A DNA stretch of 36,299 nt, taken from Bacteroidales bacterium UBA3290 (GTDB lineage: Bacteria; Bacteroidota; Bacteroidia; Bacteroidales; UBA932). A program made the position numbers and the translations under genes. Under the pieces are notes generated by a model. The model searched no databases. It saw only the letters and a list, made by a program, of their open reading frames with translations, and was not told the DNA's origin. The stretch is taken from positions 232,025 to 268,323 of the forward strand of contig DETK01000033.1 of the NCBI GenBank assembly GCA_002361615.1, read 5' to 3'. Of the stretch, positions 1 to 8,284 are shown in pieces (position 1 is the first letter of the stretch; each line of letters starts with the position of its first letter).

Positions 1-774
1 GCCAAGCACTGGTTCAAGCCTTTCCCGTTCATCATCGTGGCCATCAACATCCTGATCGCCGTGGCTTCCGATTTCGAATCCGCTATCAACGGCTGGAACA
101 AATGGTGGCTCTCCAGTGAAGGTGTGTGGCTCTATGGCGGCTGGCACAACGTAATGAACGGTGTAGCCGGTATCCTCAATATCTTCTGTATGACTGCCTG
201 GTGGTCGGTCTATTCTTCCAAGAACAAGCAGGATATGCTGTGGCCCGATATGACCTGGGTCTATATCGTCATCTACGATATCTGGAACTTCGCTTATACG
301 TACAACTGCCTGCCTACGCACTCGTGGTACTGCGGTATCGCGCTGCTGCTGGCTCCGACGATCGCCGCACTGCTCTGGAACCGTGGCGGTTGGATCCAGA
401 ACCGCGCCAATACCCTGGCTATCTGGTGTATGTTCGCCCAGGTGCTCCCGCTCTTCCAGGAGACCTTCAAGAACGGCCAGCAGTGGTTCAGCTGGGCAGT
501 CCTGCCGATCCAGTATCCGCAGGGCGTGGAGACCATCAAGCAGATCTACGAGGTCGCCGGCGGTGAAGCGGCGGCTGTCGGCACGACGGTCGACTCGGTT
601 GCGGCCAATCCCAATGCGATGCTCTTTATCAGCGCCCTGGCCCTGATCACGAACGTCATCGCACTGGTCTACATCATCTGCGTGTCGAAGAAGCGTCACA
701 TCAATCCGTACAAGCAGGACGTGTTCGTCAACCAGAGGTACTACAAGGATGCCATGGCCCGTGCCGACATCTGA
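1..774 (+). CDS. DUF5692 family membrane protein, 5' truncated
   Basis: The reading frame is open from the first base, so the start lies upstream of the window; the GTG at 37 is internal. About 257 residues are visible, with several hydrophobic segments. I recognise the DUF5692 pattern of Bacteroidota: an N-V-M-N-G-x-A-G-I-L-N stretch, a W-P-D-M motif, then D-I-W-N-F-A-Y-x-Y-N-C. It ends in a basic tail. It is probably an inner-membrane protein of unknown function. The family assignment is from memory of the motif order; no function is known to me. The next gene overlaps its 3' end by 26 bp, which suggests co-transcription. Confidence 0.8.
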   Translation, partial: AKHWFKPFPFIIVAINILIAVASDFESAINGWNKWWLSSEGVWLYGGWHNVMNGVAGILNIFCMTAWWSVYSSKNKQDMLWPDMTWVYIVIYDIWNFAYTYNCLPTHSWYCGIALLLAPTIAALLWNRGGWIQNRANTLAIWCMFAQVLPLFQETFKNGQQWFSWAVLPIQYPQGVETIKQIYEVAGGEAAAVGTTVDSVAANPNAMLFISALALITNVIALVYIICVSKKRHINPYKQDVFVNQRYYKDAMARADI

Positions 775-1438
775 TCATTCTTCTCACGCGTGCCGGCTGT
801 TCGGATCGGAGGAACCCCGTTGTATCCTCATCCAGCCGTCTGCACGCCATGAGAACGCTACGCTGGAATCGGAGGCGGCTGGAATCACAGCCCGCTCTCC
901 GATTCCTTTCGTATTGGCCGCTTTCGAGCTGGAAGACTGGATTCTCGACCTGATGCCATGGCCGGACCGGAATATCTCCCGGGAGGAAGAAGCGGGAAAA
1001 CGAGCGCAGGATACGCTCTCGTACGTCCTTCTTTCTTTGGTTCCCGCGTTGCAGGATCGTTATGGCAGACTTCCGATGATCCTGGGCGGGTACTCTCTGG
1101 GCGGTCTGTTTGCCCTGTGGGCATCGATGCAGACGGACTGCTTCCGCGCCATAGCGGCAGCTTCTCCTTCCGTCTGGATCAAGGACTGGATTCCGTATGC
1201 AGAAAAGCACGCCCCGATGGCCGACAGGATCTATTTGAGCCTGGGCGATCGGGAGGAGCATGTACGGAATCAGGCTATCGCACGGGTGGGGGACAACCTT
1301 CGCGCGCAGTATGGACTGTTGCAGCGACAGTTAGGCCCGGATTCCTGCACCCTGGTCTGGGAAGCGGGGAACCATTTTACCGACAACGAGGGACGGCTTG
1401 CCCGGGCATTCTCCTGGTGCATCCGGAGCCTGCGCTGA
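749..1438 (+). CDS. alpha/beta-hydrolase, putative esterase
   Basis: A 229-residue alpha/beta-hydrolase of the small putative-esterase type (IroE/esterase-D-like). The nucleophile elbow G-Y-S-L-G-G lies at residues 114-119 (Ser116), the likely catalytic Asp is in L-G-D-R near 167, and the His is in A-G-N-H-F at 209. No signal peptide is seen, so it should act in the cytoplasm. The ATG at 749 lies inside the DUF5692 gene. I kept this start because residues 17-32 (R-L-F-G-S onward, ending I-L-I-Q-P) look like the first strand of the fold, which a later start would remove. Substrate unknown. Confidence 0.78.
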   Translation: MPWPVPTSDHSSHACRLFGSEEPRCILIQPSARHENATLESEAAGITARSPIPFVLAAFELEDWILDLMPWPDRNISREEEAGKRAQDTLSYVLLSLVPALQDRYGRLPMILGGYSLGGLFALWASMQTDCFRAIAAASPSVWIKDWIPYAEKHAPMADRIYLSLGDREEHVRNQAIARVGDNLRAQYGLLQRQLGPDSCTLVWEAGNHFTDNEGRLARAFSWCIRSLR

Positions 1439-1439
1439 A

Positions 1440-3056
1440 TCACTTCGAGAATACCAGGGATTCCAGCGCGCACAGGGATTTGCCCTTTTCTTCGGATGAG
1501 AAGGTAAGGTAGAGGGCGTGTTTTCCTTGCATCCGGGTGATGGCGGGAACGTCGATGCGGACTTCGGTTGACTCCTGTGGCATATCGGCGAACAAGTTGA
1601 AGGAGCACACGGGGATTCCGCCCTGGGAAGCCCAGGGACGGTCGGCCCATACGGTGACGGTGCCGTCGATGCCTTCCGGGACGAGCTGCAGCCGGAGCTG
1701 CAGTTTTTTCATGCCGTGGGTTTTGCTGAAATTGAAGTACTTATAGCCGACGATGGAGCCGTCGGTATTGTTCACTACGCGGTTCATGTTGTTCCGCAGG
1801 TCCCAGGGCGCATCAAACCTGTCTTCCGTGCCGTAACCCGGTTCGATGTAGGAACCGGAGAACATGTCGTCGCCATGCTGGCGCCAAGGTTTCGGTCCCG
1901 TGTACCAGCAGGCGATGGCAGCAGGGTGCCGCTCCAGGGGATTCAGGCCTTCCAGCGCAAACCCTTCCGATGTGTATTCGCCCTCGCTGATGACTACTTT
2001 GCCTCCCGGGCCTTCCTCCACATCTACGGTGATAGGGGATACCATGGCCTGGCGGGCAAATTCATTGCGGCCTGTCTGGCGGTGGTAGAACACATACCAC
2101 TGTCCTCCGATCTGGCAGATGCTGCCGTGGGTGTTGCCCGTCGGGGTGGCACTGACGATGGTTTCTCCGTTTTCGCCGGTTTCACGGCCGCGCGCATCGA
2201 TCAATGTGCCGCCGAAAGTCCAAGGCCCGAGCGGATTGTCGCTGTATGCGTAGGCAAGGGTGTAATTGGTATCGGGTAGTCCGAACTCTCCGTTGGCCGT
2301 CCAGCGGCTGAAGATGAATACGTATTTGTCTTCGATCTTCCGGATGGAAGAGGCTTCGAAGAAGCGGAAGATACCGTCCTGATGGAGATGGGACACCATG
2401 TCCACCATCACTTCGGTTCCGGGCTTCAAGGTGGCCATCGTGGCGGGATCCAGTTCGGCTCCGAACGACTGCGAGAAGCCCCAGTAACCGTAAACCCGGC
2501 CGTCGTCGTCGACCAGCACGCCGGGGTCGAAACCCATGATGCCTTCGGTTTCATTGGGATTATCCTTGCTCCAGTTGCATGCCTCGAACGGACCATCGGG
2601 ACGTGAGCTCTTGGCTACCAGCGAATTGCGTTTCCACCCCATATCGTTGGGATAAAGGTAATAGGTCTTCGTCCCATCGGGATCTACGACCAGACATACG
2701 TCAGGGGCATACAGGACGTCAAAGAGGCCTTCTTCGTTGAGCGGCTTTCCGTCACGGTTCTTGTCGATACGGAAGATGACGCCGTCATAGCGCCAGTCCT
2801 GCAGATTGTCGACGGGGGCCGACCAAACCACCTGGTCCCTACCGCAATACATGGTGCGCTCGATATCGTGTGATCCGTAGATATAGACGCGCTGCTTCCC
2901 GGGATGGTCCGGATCTTCAAATACATAGGGTTCTCCGTCAGGAATATGCTCCCATAGGGGCAGGTAGGGATTTCCGACAGTAACCGAGGTCGAAGGTTTG
3001 CGACCGCAGGAAGCAATCACGGTCAGGACTGCGAGTGCGAAAACGAACTTTTTCAT
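1440..3056 (-). CDS. GH43 family glycoside hydrolase, lipoprotein
   Basis: A 538-residue exported lipoprotein: a hydrophobic signal ends in V-I-A-S-C (Cys17). The body is a five-bladed propeller of the GH43 type. It has the N-terminal D-G-E-P-Y-V-F then Y-I-Y-G-S-H-D motif (residues ~40-63), A-P-D-V in the second blade, F-F-E-A-S-S-I with the likely general-acid Glu, and a later H-G-S with W-Y-V-F-Y-H. The last ~130 residues look like an appended beta-sandwich, CBM6-like. GH43 enzymes act on arabinose- or xylose-containing polysaccharides; the exact substrate cannot be read. No SusC/D genes flank it, so it looks like a stand-alone degradative enzyme. It is convergent with the esterase gene. 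Confidence 0.88.
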   Translation of the reverse strand: MKKFVFALAVLTVIASCGRKPSTSVTVGNPYLPLWEHIPDGEPYVFEDPDHPGKQRVYIYGSHDIERTMYCGRDQVVWSAPVDNLQDWRYDGVIFRIDKNRDGKPLNEEGLFDVLYAPDVCLVVDPDGTKTYYLYPNDMGWKRNSLVAKSSRPDGPFEACNWSKDNPNETEGIMGFDPGVLVDDDGRVYGYWGFSQSFGAELDPATMATLKPGTEVMVDMVSHLHQDGIFRFFEASSIRKIEDKYVFIFSRWTANGEFGLPDTNYTLAYAYSDNPLGPWTFGGTLIDARGRETGENGETIVSATPTGNTHGSICQIGGQWYVFYHRQTGRNEFARQAMVSPITVDVEEGPGGKVVISEGEYTSEGFALEGLNPLERHPAAIACWYTGPKPWRQHGDDMFSGSYIEPGYGTEDRFDAPWDLRNNMNRVVNNTDGSIVGYKYFNFSKTHGMKKLQLRLQLVPEGIDGTVTVWADRPWASQGGIPVCSFNLFADMPQESTEVRIDVPAITRMQGKHALYLTFSSEEKGKSLCALESLVFSK

Positions 3057-3195
3057 GGGATGGGGGTTCCTGGTTCTGGCGAGTGAAGTTACAGAGAATT
3101 CGCAGGAGTACCAAATCCGTTTCGCTTATCGCTAGAAATAAGGATTTCCATTTTGCCGGGATTTTCCGAACTTTGCGCTGGATGAACTCAAGAGA

Positions 3196-3960
3196 ATGAG
3201 CCCTGTTATTGCAACCTTGTTGATTCCTTTCCTGGGAACGGCCCTGGGATCGGCTTTCGTTTTTTTTATGAAACACGACATGCCGTCGGTGGTACAGAAA
3301 GTCCTGCTGGGATTCGCATCCGGTGTCATGGTAGCGGCATCTGTCTGGTCACTGATCATCCCGTCCATCGAGATGGGGAACGGGGCTTCGGCCGTTGTTC
3401 CGCCGGCCATCGGCTTGCTCGCAGGGTTTGCCTTCCTTTTGCTGATCGATTACATTACGCCGCATATCCATCCTGCCGGTGGTCCTGAGGGCCCCAAAAG
3501 CCGTTTGTCCCGCACGACCAAACTGGCTTTGGCGGTTACCATCCACAATTTTCCGGAAGGAATGGCCGTGGGCGTGGCGCTCGCCGGGGCTCTGACGGCC
3601 GATTTCAATATGGCGGGTGCCTTGGCCCTGTCACTGGGTATCGCTATCCAGAACGTGCCGGAAGGAGCCATCATCTCCATGCCGCTGCGGGCGGAGGGCA
3701 ATTCACGCCTGAAGGCTTTCGGCATCGGCGCGCTCAGCGGCATCGTAGAACCGATCGGCGGTGCGCTTGTGCTGTTGCTGGCCACCTCCATCCTCGGAAT
3801 CATGCCGTACATGCTGGCTTTTGCAGCAGGTGCCATGCTCTACGTGGTCGTCGAAGAATTAGTCCCCGAATACTCCCAGGAAAAACACTCCAACATCGGC
3901 ACCATCGGCTTTGCACTTGGCTTTGTCCTGATGATGGTGCTCGACGTCGTTCTGGGCTGA
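3196..3960 (+). CDS. ZIP family divalent metal transporter
   Basis: A 254-residue inner-membrane protein with about eight hydrophobic helices. The two ZIP metal-site motifs are clear: H-N-F-P-E-G at 117-122 and Q-N-V-P-E-G at 152-157, on helices 4 and 5. This is the GufA-like prokaryotic branch, which takes up zinc and related divalent metals. A short His-containing loop (T-P-H-I-H-P, residues 88-93) precedes helix 4. It is divergent from the GH43 gene and converges on ccsA with only 8 bp between stop codons. A near-consensus -7 box (GAACTTTG, 3168-3175) precedes it. Confidence 0.92.
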   Translation: MSPVIATLLIPFLGTALGSAFVFFMKHDMPSVVQKVLLGFASGVMVAASVWSLIIPSIEMGNGASAVVPPAIGLLAGFAFLLLIDYITPHIHPAGGPEGPKSRLSRTTKLALAVTIHNFPEGMAVGVALAGALTADFNMAGALALSLGIAIQNVPEGAIISMPLRAEGNSRLKAFGIGALSGIVEPIGGALVLLLATSILGIMPYMLAFAAGAMLYVVVEELVPEYSQEKHSNIGTIGFALGFVLMMVLDVVLG

Positions 3961-3968
3961 AAAACGGA

Positions 3969-4748
3969 TCAATAGACGTGTACGCTTGTCGCGCGGGCAG
4001 ACTGGAGATAGTTGATGCCCCACCAGCACATCTGGAGACAGAGGTAAGCGATAATCAGCAACCACAGCGCCGTGCGGTATTCCCGGGGTCGAGCTTTCCG
4101 GAAAAGGATGTATAGTACATAGCACAGCCAGGTGATGGCAGCCCAGGTCTCTTTCGGATCCCAGCCCCAGTAGGTTCCCCATACTTCCTTGGCCCAGAGC
4201 GAGCCGAACAGCATGCCGAAGGTCAGGAAACTTAGGCCCACATACACCAGGTTGTCTGTCATCGCCATCTCAGCGTCGGTCGTCTTGCTCCGGTGGAAGA
4301 AGAGCAGGTAAATGGCCATCACGGTGGCGGCTCCCAGAATGGCATACGAGAGCATATACACGATCACGTGCGGTGCGAACCAGGGACTCATCAGTGCGGG
4401 CATCAGCGTCTTGTTGTGGATCTCCGGCTTGAAGAGATTGACACAGATGAACACCAGGGCGAGGACTGTGGTGAAACTCAGGATCCATTTGTAGCGCCAG
4501 CGGCCGTAGACCACGATACCTACCAGCGGCAGGAAGAAAGAATACCAAAGCCGGGTTTCGCCCTGCGTACGCAGCGGCGGACGTTCCAGCGACAGCCACA
4601 TTCCGACGATGAAGGCTGCATACACCAGAAGGCCCAGTACGGTGAAGCCGGTTACCAGCCAGTGCCTGTCTTTCCAGGCGAAGACGGCGCCGATGATCCA
4701 GCACACGGCTGCTGAAAGGGCAAACCAGATAAACAGATCCCAACTCAT
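3969..4748 (-). CDS. ccsA: cytochrome c biogenesis protein CcsA/CcmC-like
   Basis: A 259-residue polytopic membrane protein that handles haem for system II cytochrome c maturation, delivering reduced haem to apocytochromes on the periplasmic side. The WWD signature W-G-W-D-P-K-E-T-W is at residues 194-202, and conserved His residues lie in the flanking helices (for example His127). I place the start at 4748 rather than further upstream because AAGGAGG sits just before it and its ATG overlaps the resB stop as ATGA. It works with ResB as the CcsBA synthetase. Confidence 0.9.
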   Translation of the reverse strand: MSWDLFIWFALSAAVCWIIGAVFAWKDRHWLVTGFTVLGLLVYAAFIVGMWLSLERPPLRTQGETRLWYSFFLPLVGIVVYGRWRYKWILSFTTVLALVFICVNLFKPEIHNKTLMPALMSPWFAPHVIVYMLSYAILGAATVMAIYLLFFHRSKTTDAEMAMTDNLVYVGLSFLTFGMLFGSLWAKEVWGTYWGWDPKETWAAITWLCYVLYILFRKARPREYRTALWLLIIAYLCLQMCWWGINYLQSARATSVHVY

Positions 4749-5674
4749 AATCTTTCCTCCTTTTTCCCGGGACGCGGGGCCATAAAGAAGAACAGCGAGA
4801 GGGCTCCGGCCAGCATCATGAGGATTCCCGTGAAAACGAAAGGCTGCCATGGATCGCGGACCAGTTCGAAGATACTGACCGTACTTTCCGTGCCCGACTG
4901 TTCGTCGTAATCGTACTGATAGATTTTCCAGCCGTCCACCTTGAGCGGCTTGTTGACCTCGATAACGGCATCCTGTTTATGTCCGTGCCTGGAATAGACC
5001 GTGACTTCCGAGGCAAAACGCTTGGGCATAGCCCTCCGCTGTCCGGGCTGCATGGGATATTCCTCCATGATGAAGTCGTGGAGTTCGATGGCCAGACCGG
5101 GCTCGTGAAGCATACCTGTCTCATCCTCAGCTTGCTGCTGGGTTTCTCCTTCTCGTGTGGTCATGTGGAGACGCTGCGTGTCAGGAGCGCCCAGCGCCCC
5201 GCAGACCAGCGCCAGGAACAAGCCCAGATGGTTGAGCAGGAATGGAATCTCCTTAATCCTGAAGTGCACGAGACGATGAAGCGCAGCCAGTCCCAGGATC
5301 ACCATCATCCAGGCATAAGACAGGACGAAGGGCCAGAAATCCAGCATCTGGGACAACCAGGGTACCCCGCCGCCGTCTTCCTGCTGCGCTACAAGCCCCA
5401 GCAGGATCGTCAGGACAAGTGAGTAGCAGAGAGCGGGAACGGCCGCCTCCAGCTGCATGGCCCATTCGAAAAAACGCACCTTCTGTCTGAAAGCATACAT
5501 GAACGCCATCACAGCCAGAAAGCCGATAAGCAGGATCAGGTTGACCGGGAAGGCCAATCGTTCCCACCGGACGGGGCCGACCGTTATCTGGAGCAGGATC
5601 CCTGCCAGAAGAATACCCCCGCCTATGAGAAAGCCTTTTTTCATCTTCCACGGCTTAGTAGTCGTTTTTCCCAT
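4745..5674 (-). CDS. resB: cytochrome c biogenesis protein ResB-like
   Basis: A 309-residue membrane protein, the partner of CcsA. Four to five hydrophobic helices (residues ~13-150) are followed by a periplasmic domain (~175-270) that contains P-L-K-V-D-G-W-K-I-Y-Q-Y-D-Y-D, a pattern typical of ResB. A last helix lies near 275-297. First gene of a two-gene operon (ATGA overlap with ccsA). A -7 box, TATTTTTG on the minus strand (5682-5689), lies right upstream. In many Bacteroidota this pair follows nrfHA nitrite reductase genes; none are in this window. Confidence 0.88.
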   Translation of the reverse strand: MGKTTTKPWKMKKGFLIGGGILLAGILLQITVGPVRWERLAFPVNLILLIGFLAVMAFMYAFRQKVRFFEWAMQLEAAVPALCYSLVLTILLGLVAQQEDGGGVPWLSQMLDFWPFVLSYAWMMVILGLAALHRLVHFRIKEIPFLLNHLGLFLALVCGALGAPDTQRLHMTTREGETQQQAEDETGMLHEPGLAIELHDFIMEEYPMQPGQRRAMPKRFASEVTVYSRHGHKQDAVIEVNKPLKVDGWKIYQYDYDEQSGTESTVSIFELVRDPWQPFVFTGILMMLAGALSLFFFMAPRPGKKEERL

Positions 5675-5681
5675 AACTTTT

Positions 5682-5689
5682 CAAAAATA
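5682..5689 (-). promoter_or_regulatory. -7 box for resB-ccsA
   Basis: Reads TATTTTTG on the minus strand, a full match to the Bacteroidota -7 consensus TAnnTTTG, ending 8 bp before the resB start codon. The leader would be very short. Confidence 0.5.
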
Positions 5690-5740
5690 GGCATTTCAAG
5701 CGACAATACATAATTGAGGCAGGAAAAATGCCTGGTGTAT

Positions 5741-6328
5741 TCAATGATAGAACAGGAAGCCGAAATAAACCCTGGGACCGTTCGGAAGCAGTTTTGAACT
5801 GCTCAGCGCACAGAGATAATCCACTTTGAGCGTCAGATGCATGGGGCCGGAAACGATCAGGTCGCAACCGACAAAGGGGTCGACCGCCATGAATCCCTGT
5901 TTGTGAAAACGTGTCCCGTCGATAGGAGCCCAAGCGGTGTGAGGCTCCTCGAACATCAGTAGCGTGGTCATTGCCCCGCCGCCGAGCGTTATGCCTGCAT
6001 AGGGTTGAAAACGCCCTGTAACGGTATAGACATCAGCGAGGATACCACCCCAGCCGTATTTGAGATAGCTTCCGTTGCCTCGTTGGCTGAGCGTGGATAC
6101 ATAGCCTTCGCTTCCGATACGGAAATGGTCGCCGAGGTGAAGCCGGATGACACCACCGATTCCCATCGGAGCACCTTTGGCTTGATAGCCGATGGCATCG
6201 AGCGTGCCGGACAGATAGCCGGTGTGAACCATCATTCCTCCGTCAAAGCCGTGCAGCAACTTCTTATCCTGCGCGGAAACCGTCAGCGCGAGCAGTAGGC
6301 AGAAGGACAACCAGACAATCCGTCTCAT
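5741..6328 (-). CDS. outer-membrane beta-barrel protein, hypothetical
   Basis: A 195-residue protein with a cleavable signal peptide ending S-A-Q. The mature part has alternating polar/hydrophobic strands rich in Gly and aromatic residues, and ends in F-G-F-L-F-Y-H. This suggests a small eight-strand outer-membrane barrel. I chose the ATG at 6328, which overlaps the upstream DUF4491 stop as ATGA and starts a proper signal peptide; the longer frame up to 6550 reads through that gene. Function unknown. Confidence 0.75.
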   Translation of the reverse strand: MRRIVWLSFCLLLALTVSAQDKKLLHGFDGGMMVHTGYLSGTLDAIGYQAKGAPMGIGGVIRLHLGDHFRIGSEGYVSTLSQRGNGSYLKYGWGGILADVYTVTGRFQPYAGITLGGGAMTTLLMFEEPHTAWAPIDGTRFHKQGFMAVDPFVGCDLIVSGPMHLTLKVDYLCALSSSKLLPNGPRVYFGFLFYH

Positions 6329-6651
6329 AGTCTGCCTTGCATTTCTTTGCGACGGGCCTCGTAATAGGCATGCCGTCTGGGGTTCTCCGGGAACCACCCG
6401 CGAAGGACCCGTTTTTCCTGAAGGAACATTTCGTGGATCGCCCAGAGACAAGAAAAAGCGAAACCCCCAGCAATGGTGGAAAGGATGTCGTTTTGGAGAA
6501 ATAAGGATAGGGCACAAAAGGCCAGACCGACGACAAGCCAGATCCACCAAATGCTCTTTCCCAAGTGATACTCCAGTTTGATAACAGCGGGATGGCAGAT
6601 GCCAATGCTCAGAAACACAGCCGCTCCCACGATAATTCCGCTAAGATTCAT
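6325..6651 (-). CDS. DUF4491 family membrane protein
   Basis: A 108-residue protein with about three transmembrane segments. It matches the DUF4491 pattern: I-G-I-C-H-P near the N-terminus, a W-W-I-W helix, F-A-F-S-C-L-W, then E-K-R-V-L-R-G-W-F-P-x-N-P-R-R at the cytoplasmic end. The family is small and uncharacterised. It is translationally coupled to the barrel gene at 5741-6328 (ATGA overlap). A -7-like GACCTTTG (one mismatch) lies about 35 bp upstream. Confidence 0.8.
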   Translation of the reverse strand: MNLSGIIVGAAVFLSIGICHPAVIKLEYHLGKSIWWIWLVVGLAFCALSLFLQNDILSTIAGGFAFSCLWAIHEMFLQEKRVLRGWFPENPRRHAYYEARRKEMQGRL

Positions 6652-6745
6652 TATGATGCCTTTGAATAATCAGATGCAAAGGTCATAAAAAGAATTGGAT
6701 TTTTTTAGGCCGAAAAGGATGCAAATTAGGATTATCTTTGCATAA

Positions 6746-7747
6746 TTAATCTGCTTTCCCCTGGAGATAAGACTTGAAGAACCGCCCCTGTGTGGTGGGG
6801 GTGAAGTCCCAGTCGCTGATGAGCATCGGAGCCCAGTTGGTGTCGAAACACCAGACCGTGAAGGAGATCCCCTTCTGTTCGAAGTAGCGGGTGATGTGCT
6901 CGCCGTAGACATCGGTCGACATCACCGGAATATGTGCACCCGGTTCATTTTCCAGACAGAATCCGATCTCCGTGCAGATGACGGGATAGGTGTCTGCCAC
7001 AAAGCCGAAATCCTGCTCCCATTGCTCTTCCCAGGGCTCGGAACGTTTCATCGGGTAGGGGTGTGACACATAGGCTACATTGGGCCGTGCAATGGGATCC
7101 GCAGCCACAGGGGTAAGGTCGTATGCCCAGTTGAAGCCGGCGCAAAGGCAGATGGCGTGTGGATTGTAGGTGCGGATGGTGTCGATCATTTGCTCCTGCA
7201 TTTGCTTCCATTCGCCCCAAGTGCAGGAACCGACGCCTTCGGCAGTTACAGTGGGTTCATTGAACAGCTCATAGAGCGCAACGGTGGGCTCGTCCTTATA
7301 ACGCTGGGCAACGGTACGCCAGAACCGGAAAGTCTCTTCCTGGGTTGTGTTGTACATAGGGGAGGTGTAACGTTCTTCCTTGAGGTTGCCGATGGAATGC
7401 CAGTCCATGATGACATACATTCCGAGCTGCTTGGCCCAGGCAATACCCTGGTCCATCGCGGCGAAGGTTTCCTCCCAACCCATCGAATTCAGGTTTGCCG
7501 GATGCACGGCAAAGCGCACCACGTTGGCTCCCCAGTCGGCCGCAGCGGCAAAGTAGCGTTCATTCCACTGGCCGTCACGGATCAGTTTCACCGGATCCGA
7601 AAAGCAGAGTCCGCGGAACACCATTTCATTCCCTTCGGGGCTGATGAATTTGTTTCCCTTTACTTTTACCCAGGCATTGCCGTCCGTGCAGGAAGGCAGC
7701 AGGATGATGGCAAAAAGAAAGTAGGTGAAGAATAAAAACCTTTTCAT
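6746..7747 (-). CDS. GH5 family glycoside hydrolase, lipoprotein
   Basis: A 333-residue lipoprotein: the signal ends L-L-P-S-C (Cys20). The TIM-barrel marks of GH5 are present: R-F-A-V-H near 78-82, D-W-H at 115-117, the acid/base Glu164 in F-N-E-P, S-H-P-Y at 228-231, and the nucleophile Glu260 in T-E-I-G-F. GH5 covers cellulases, mannanases and related endo-glycanases; the subfamily cannot be fixed here. The start is at the M-K-R-F methionine (7747); a Met four codons upstream would spoil the signal peptide. It is monocistronic and, with the GH43 lipoprotein, suggests plant-glycan use. Confidence 0.9.
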   Translation of the reverse strand: MKRFLFFTYFLFAIILLPSCTDGNAWVKVKGNKFISPEGNEMVFRGLCFSDPVKLIRDGQWNERYFAAAADWGANVVRFAVHPANLNSMGWEETFAAMDQGIAWAKQLGMYVIMDWHSIGNLKEERYTSPMYNTTQEETFRFWRTVAQRYKDEPTVALYELFNEPTVTAEGVGSCTWGEWKQMQEQMIDTIRTYNPHAICLCAGFNWAYDLTPVAADPIARPNVAYVSHPYPMKRSEPWEEQWEQDFGFVADTYPVICTEIGFCLENEPGAHIPVMSTDVYGEHITRYFEQKGISFTVWCFDTNWAPMLISDWDFTPTTQGRFFKSYLQGKAD

Positions 7748-7819
7748 ATAACAATGCATTATTGACTTATTCCCGGATTTTTTCTCTTGTAAAGGTCGGA
7801 ATTATTTTTCGAACTTTTG

Positions 7820-7827
7820 TAACTTAG
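7820..7827 (+). promoter_or_regulatory. -7-like box for the 142-residue protein
   Basis: TAACTTAG, followed by CG, one base off the TAnnTTTG consensus, 28 bp before the ATG at 7856. Candidate only. Confidence 0.35.
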
Positions 7828-7855
7828 CGTTGCATAACGCTTTTTGAGATAATAT

Positions 7856-8284
7856 ATGGCGGAAGATCGGAATGACAAAGCACGCGTTGCCCGTCGCGAT
7901 GACTGGAAAACGGAGCCCATGCCGGAACAGCATGAGTCTTTCGTGCTGAAGAGGACTTTCAGCGAAGCGGAAATGGATGCGCTCCATTGCGGCCATATTC
8001 CACAGGCTATGGAGGACAAATGGTTCTGGTATATGGAGGGATCCACGCTTTGGGCGCACCGCAGTTGGACGGGCCATTGTATTTACCGGGTTGACTTCAA
8101 GGAAGATAACAATCATGTCGTGATGGTCAACCGCGACCCGGAACAGTACAGGTGCACCCGTATCAAAGAGGATATCGCTTCGTTGAACAAGCTTCTGGAC
8201 AGGTGGATCCAGACACCTTACGACCACTACGAAGCATGGCTTTCAGAAACCTGCGATGCACTGCAGAAAGCAGGTAAGGTTTAA
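7856..8284 (+). CDS. conserved hypothetical protein
   Basis: A 142-residue soluble protein with no signal peptide and no family that I can name with confidence. The N-terminal ~30 residues are charged. The core (residues 30-115) is rich in Trp and aromatic residues: P-Q-A-M-E-D-K-W-F-W-Y-M-E-G, then A-H-R-S-W-T-G-H-C-I-Y and N-R-D-P-E-Q-Y. The H-R-S-W-T-G stretch is unusually well formed and suggests a conserved pocket. Its stop overlaps the convergent AraC gene's 3' end by 4 bp. I infer only that it is a real, compact single-domain protein. Confidence 0.6.
   Translation: MAEDRNDKARVARRDDWKTEPMPEQHESFVLKRTFSEAEMDALHCGHIPQAMEDKWFWYMEGSTLWAHRSWTGHCIYRVDFKEDNNHVVMVNRDPEQYRCTRIKEDIASLNKLLDRWIQTPYDHYEAWLSETCDALQKAGKV

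Noticed and set aside
1716..2279. 187-codon plus-strand frame
   Set aside because: Antisense to the GH43 gene; no start signal and no recognisable domain.
4748..4850. Longer N-terminus for CcsA
   Set aside because: It would read through the end of resB; the Shine-Dalgarno-like AAGGAGG and the ATGA overlap support 4748.
6733..6740. TATCTTTG on the plus strand, a full -7 box
   Set aside because: It points into the 3' end of the GH5 gene with no plus-strand gene downstream, so it is probably chance or the relic of a lost gene.
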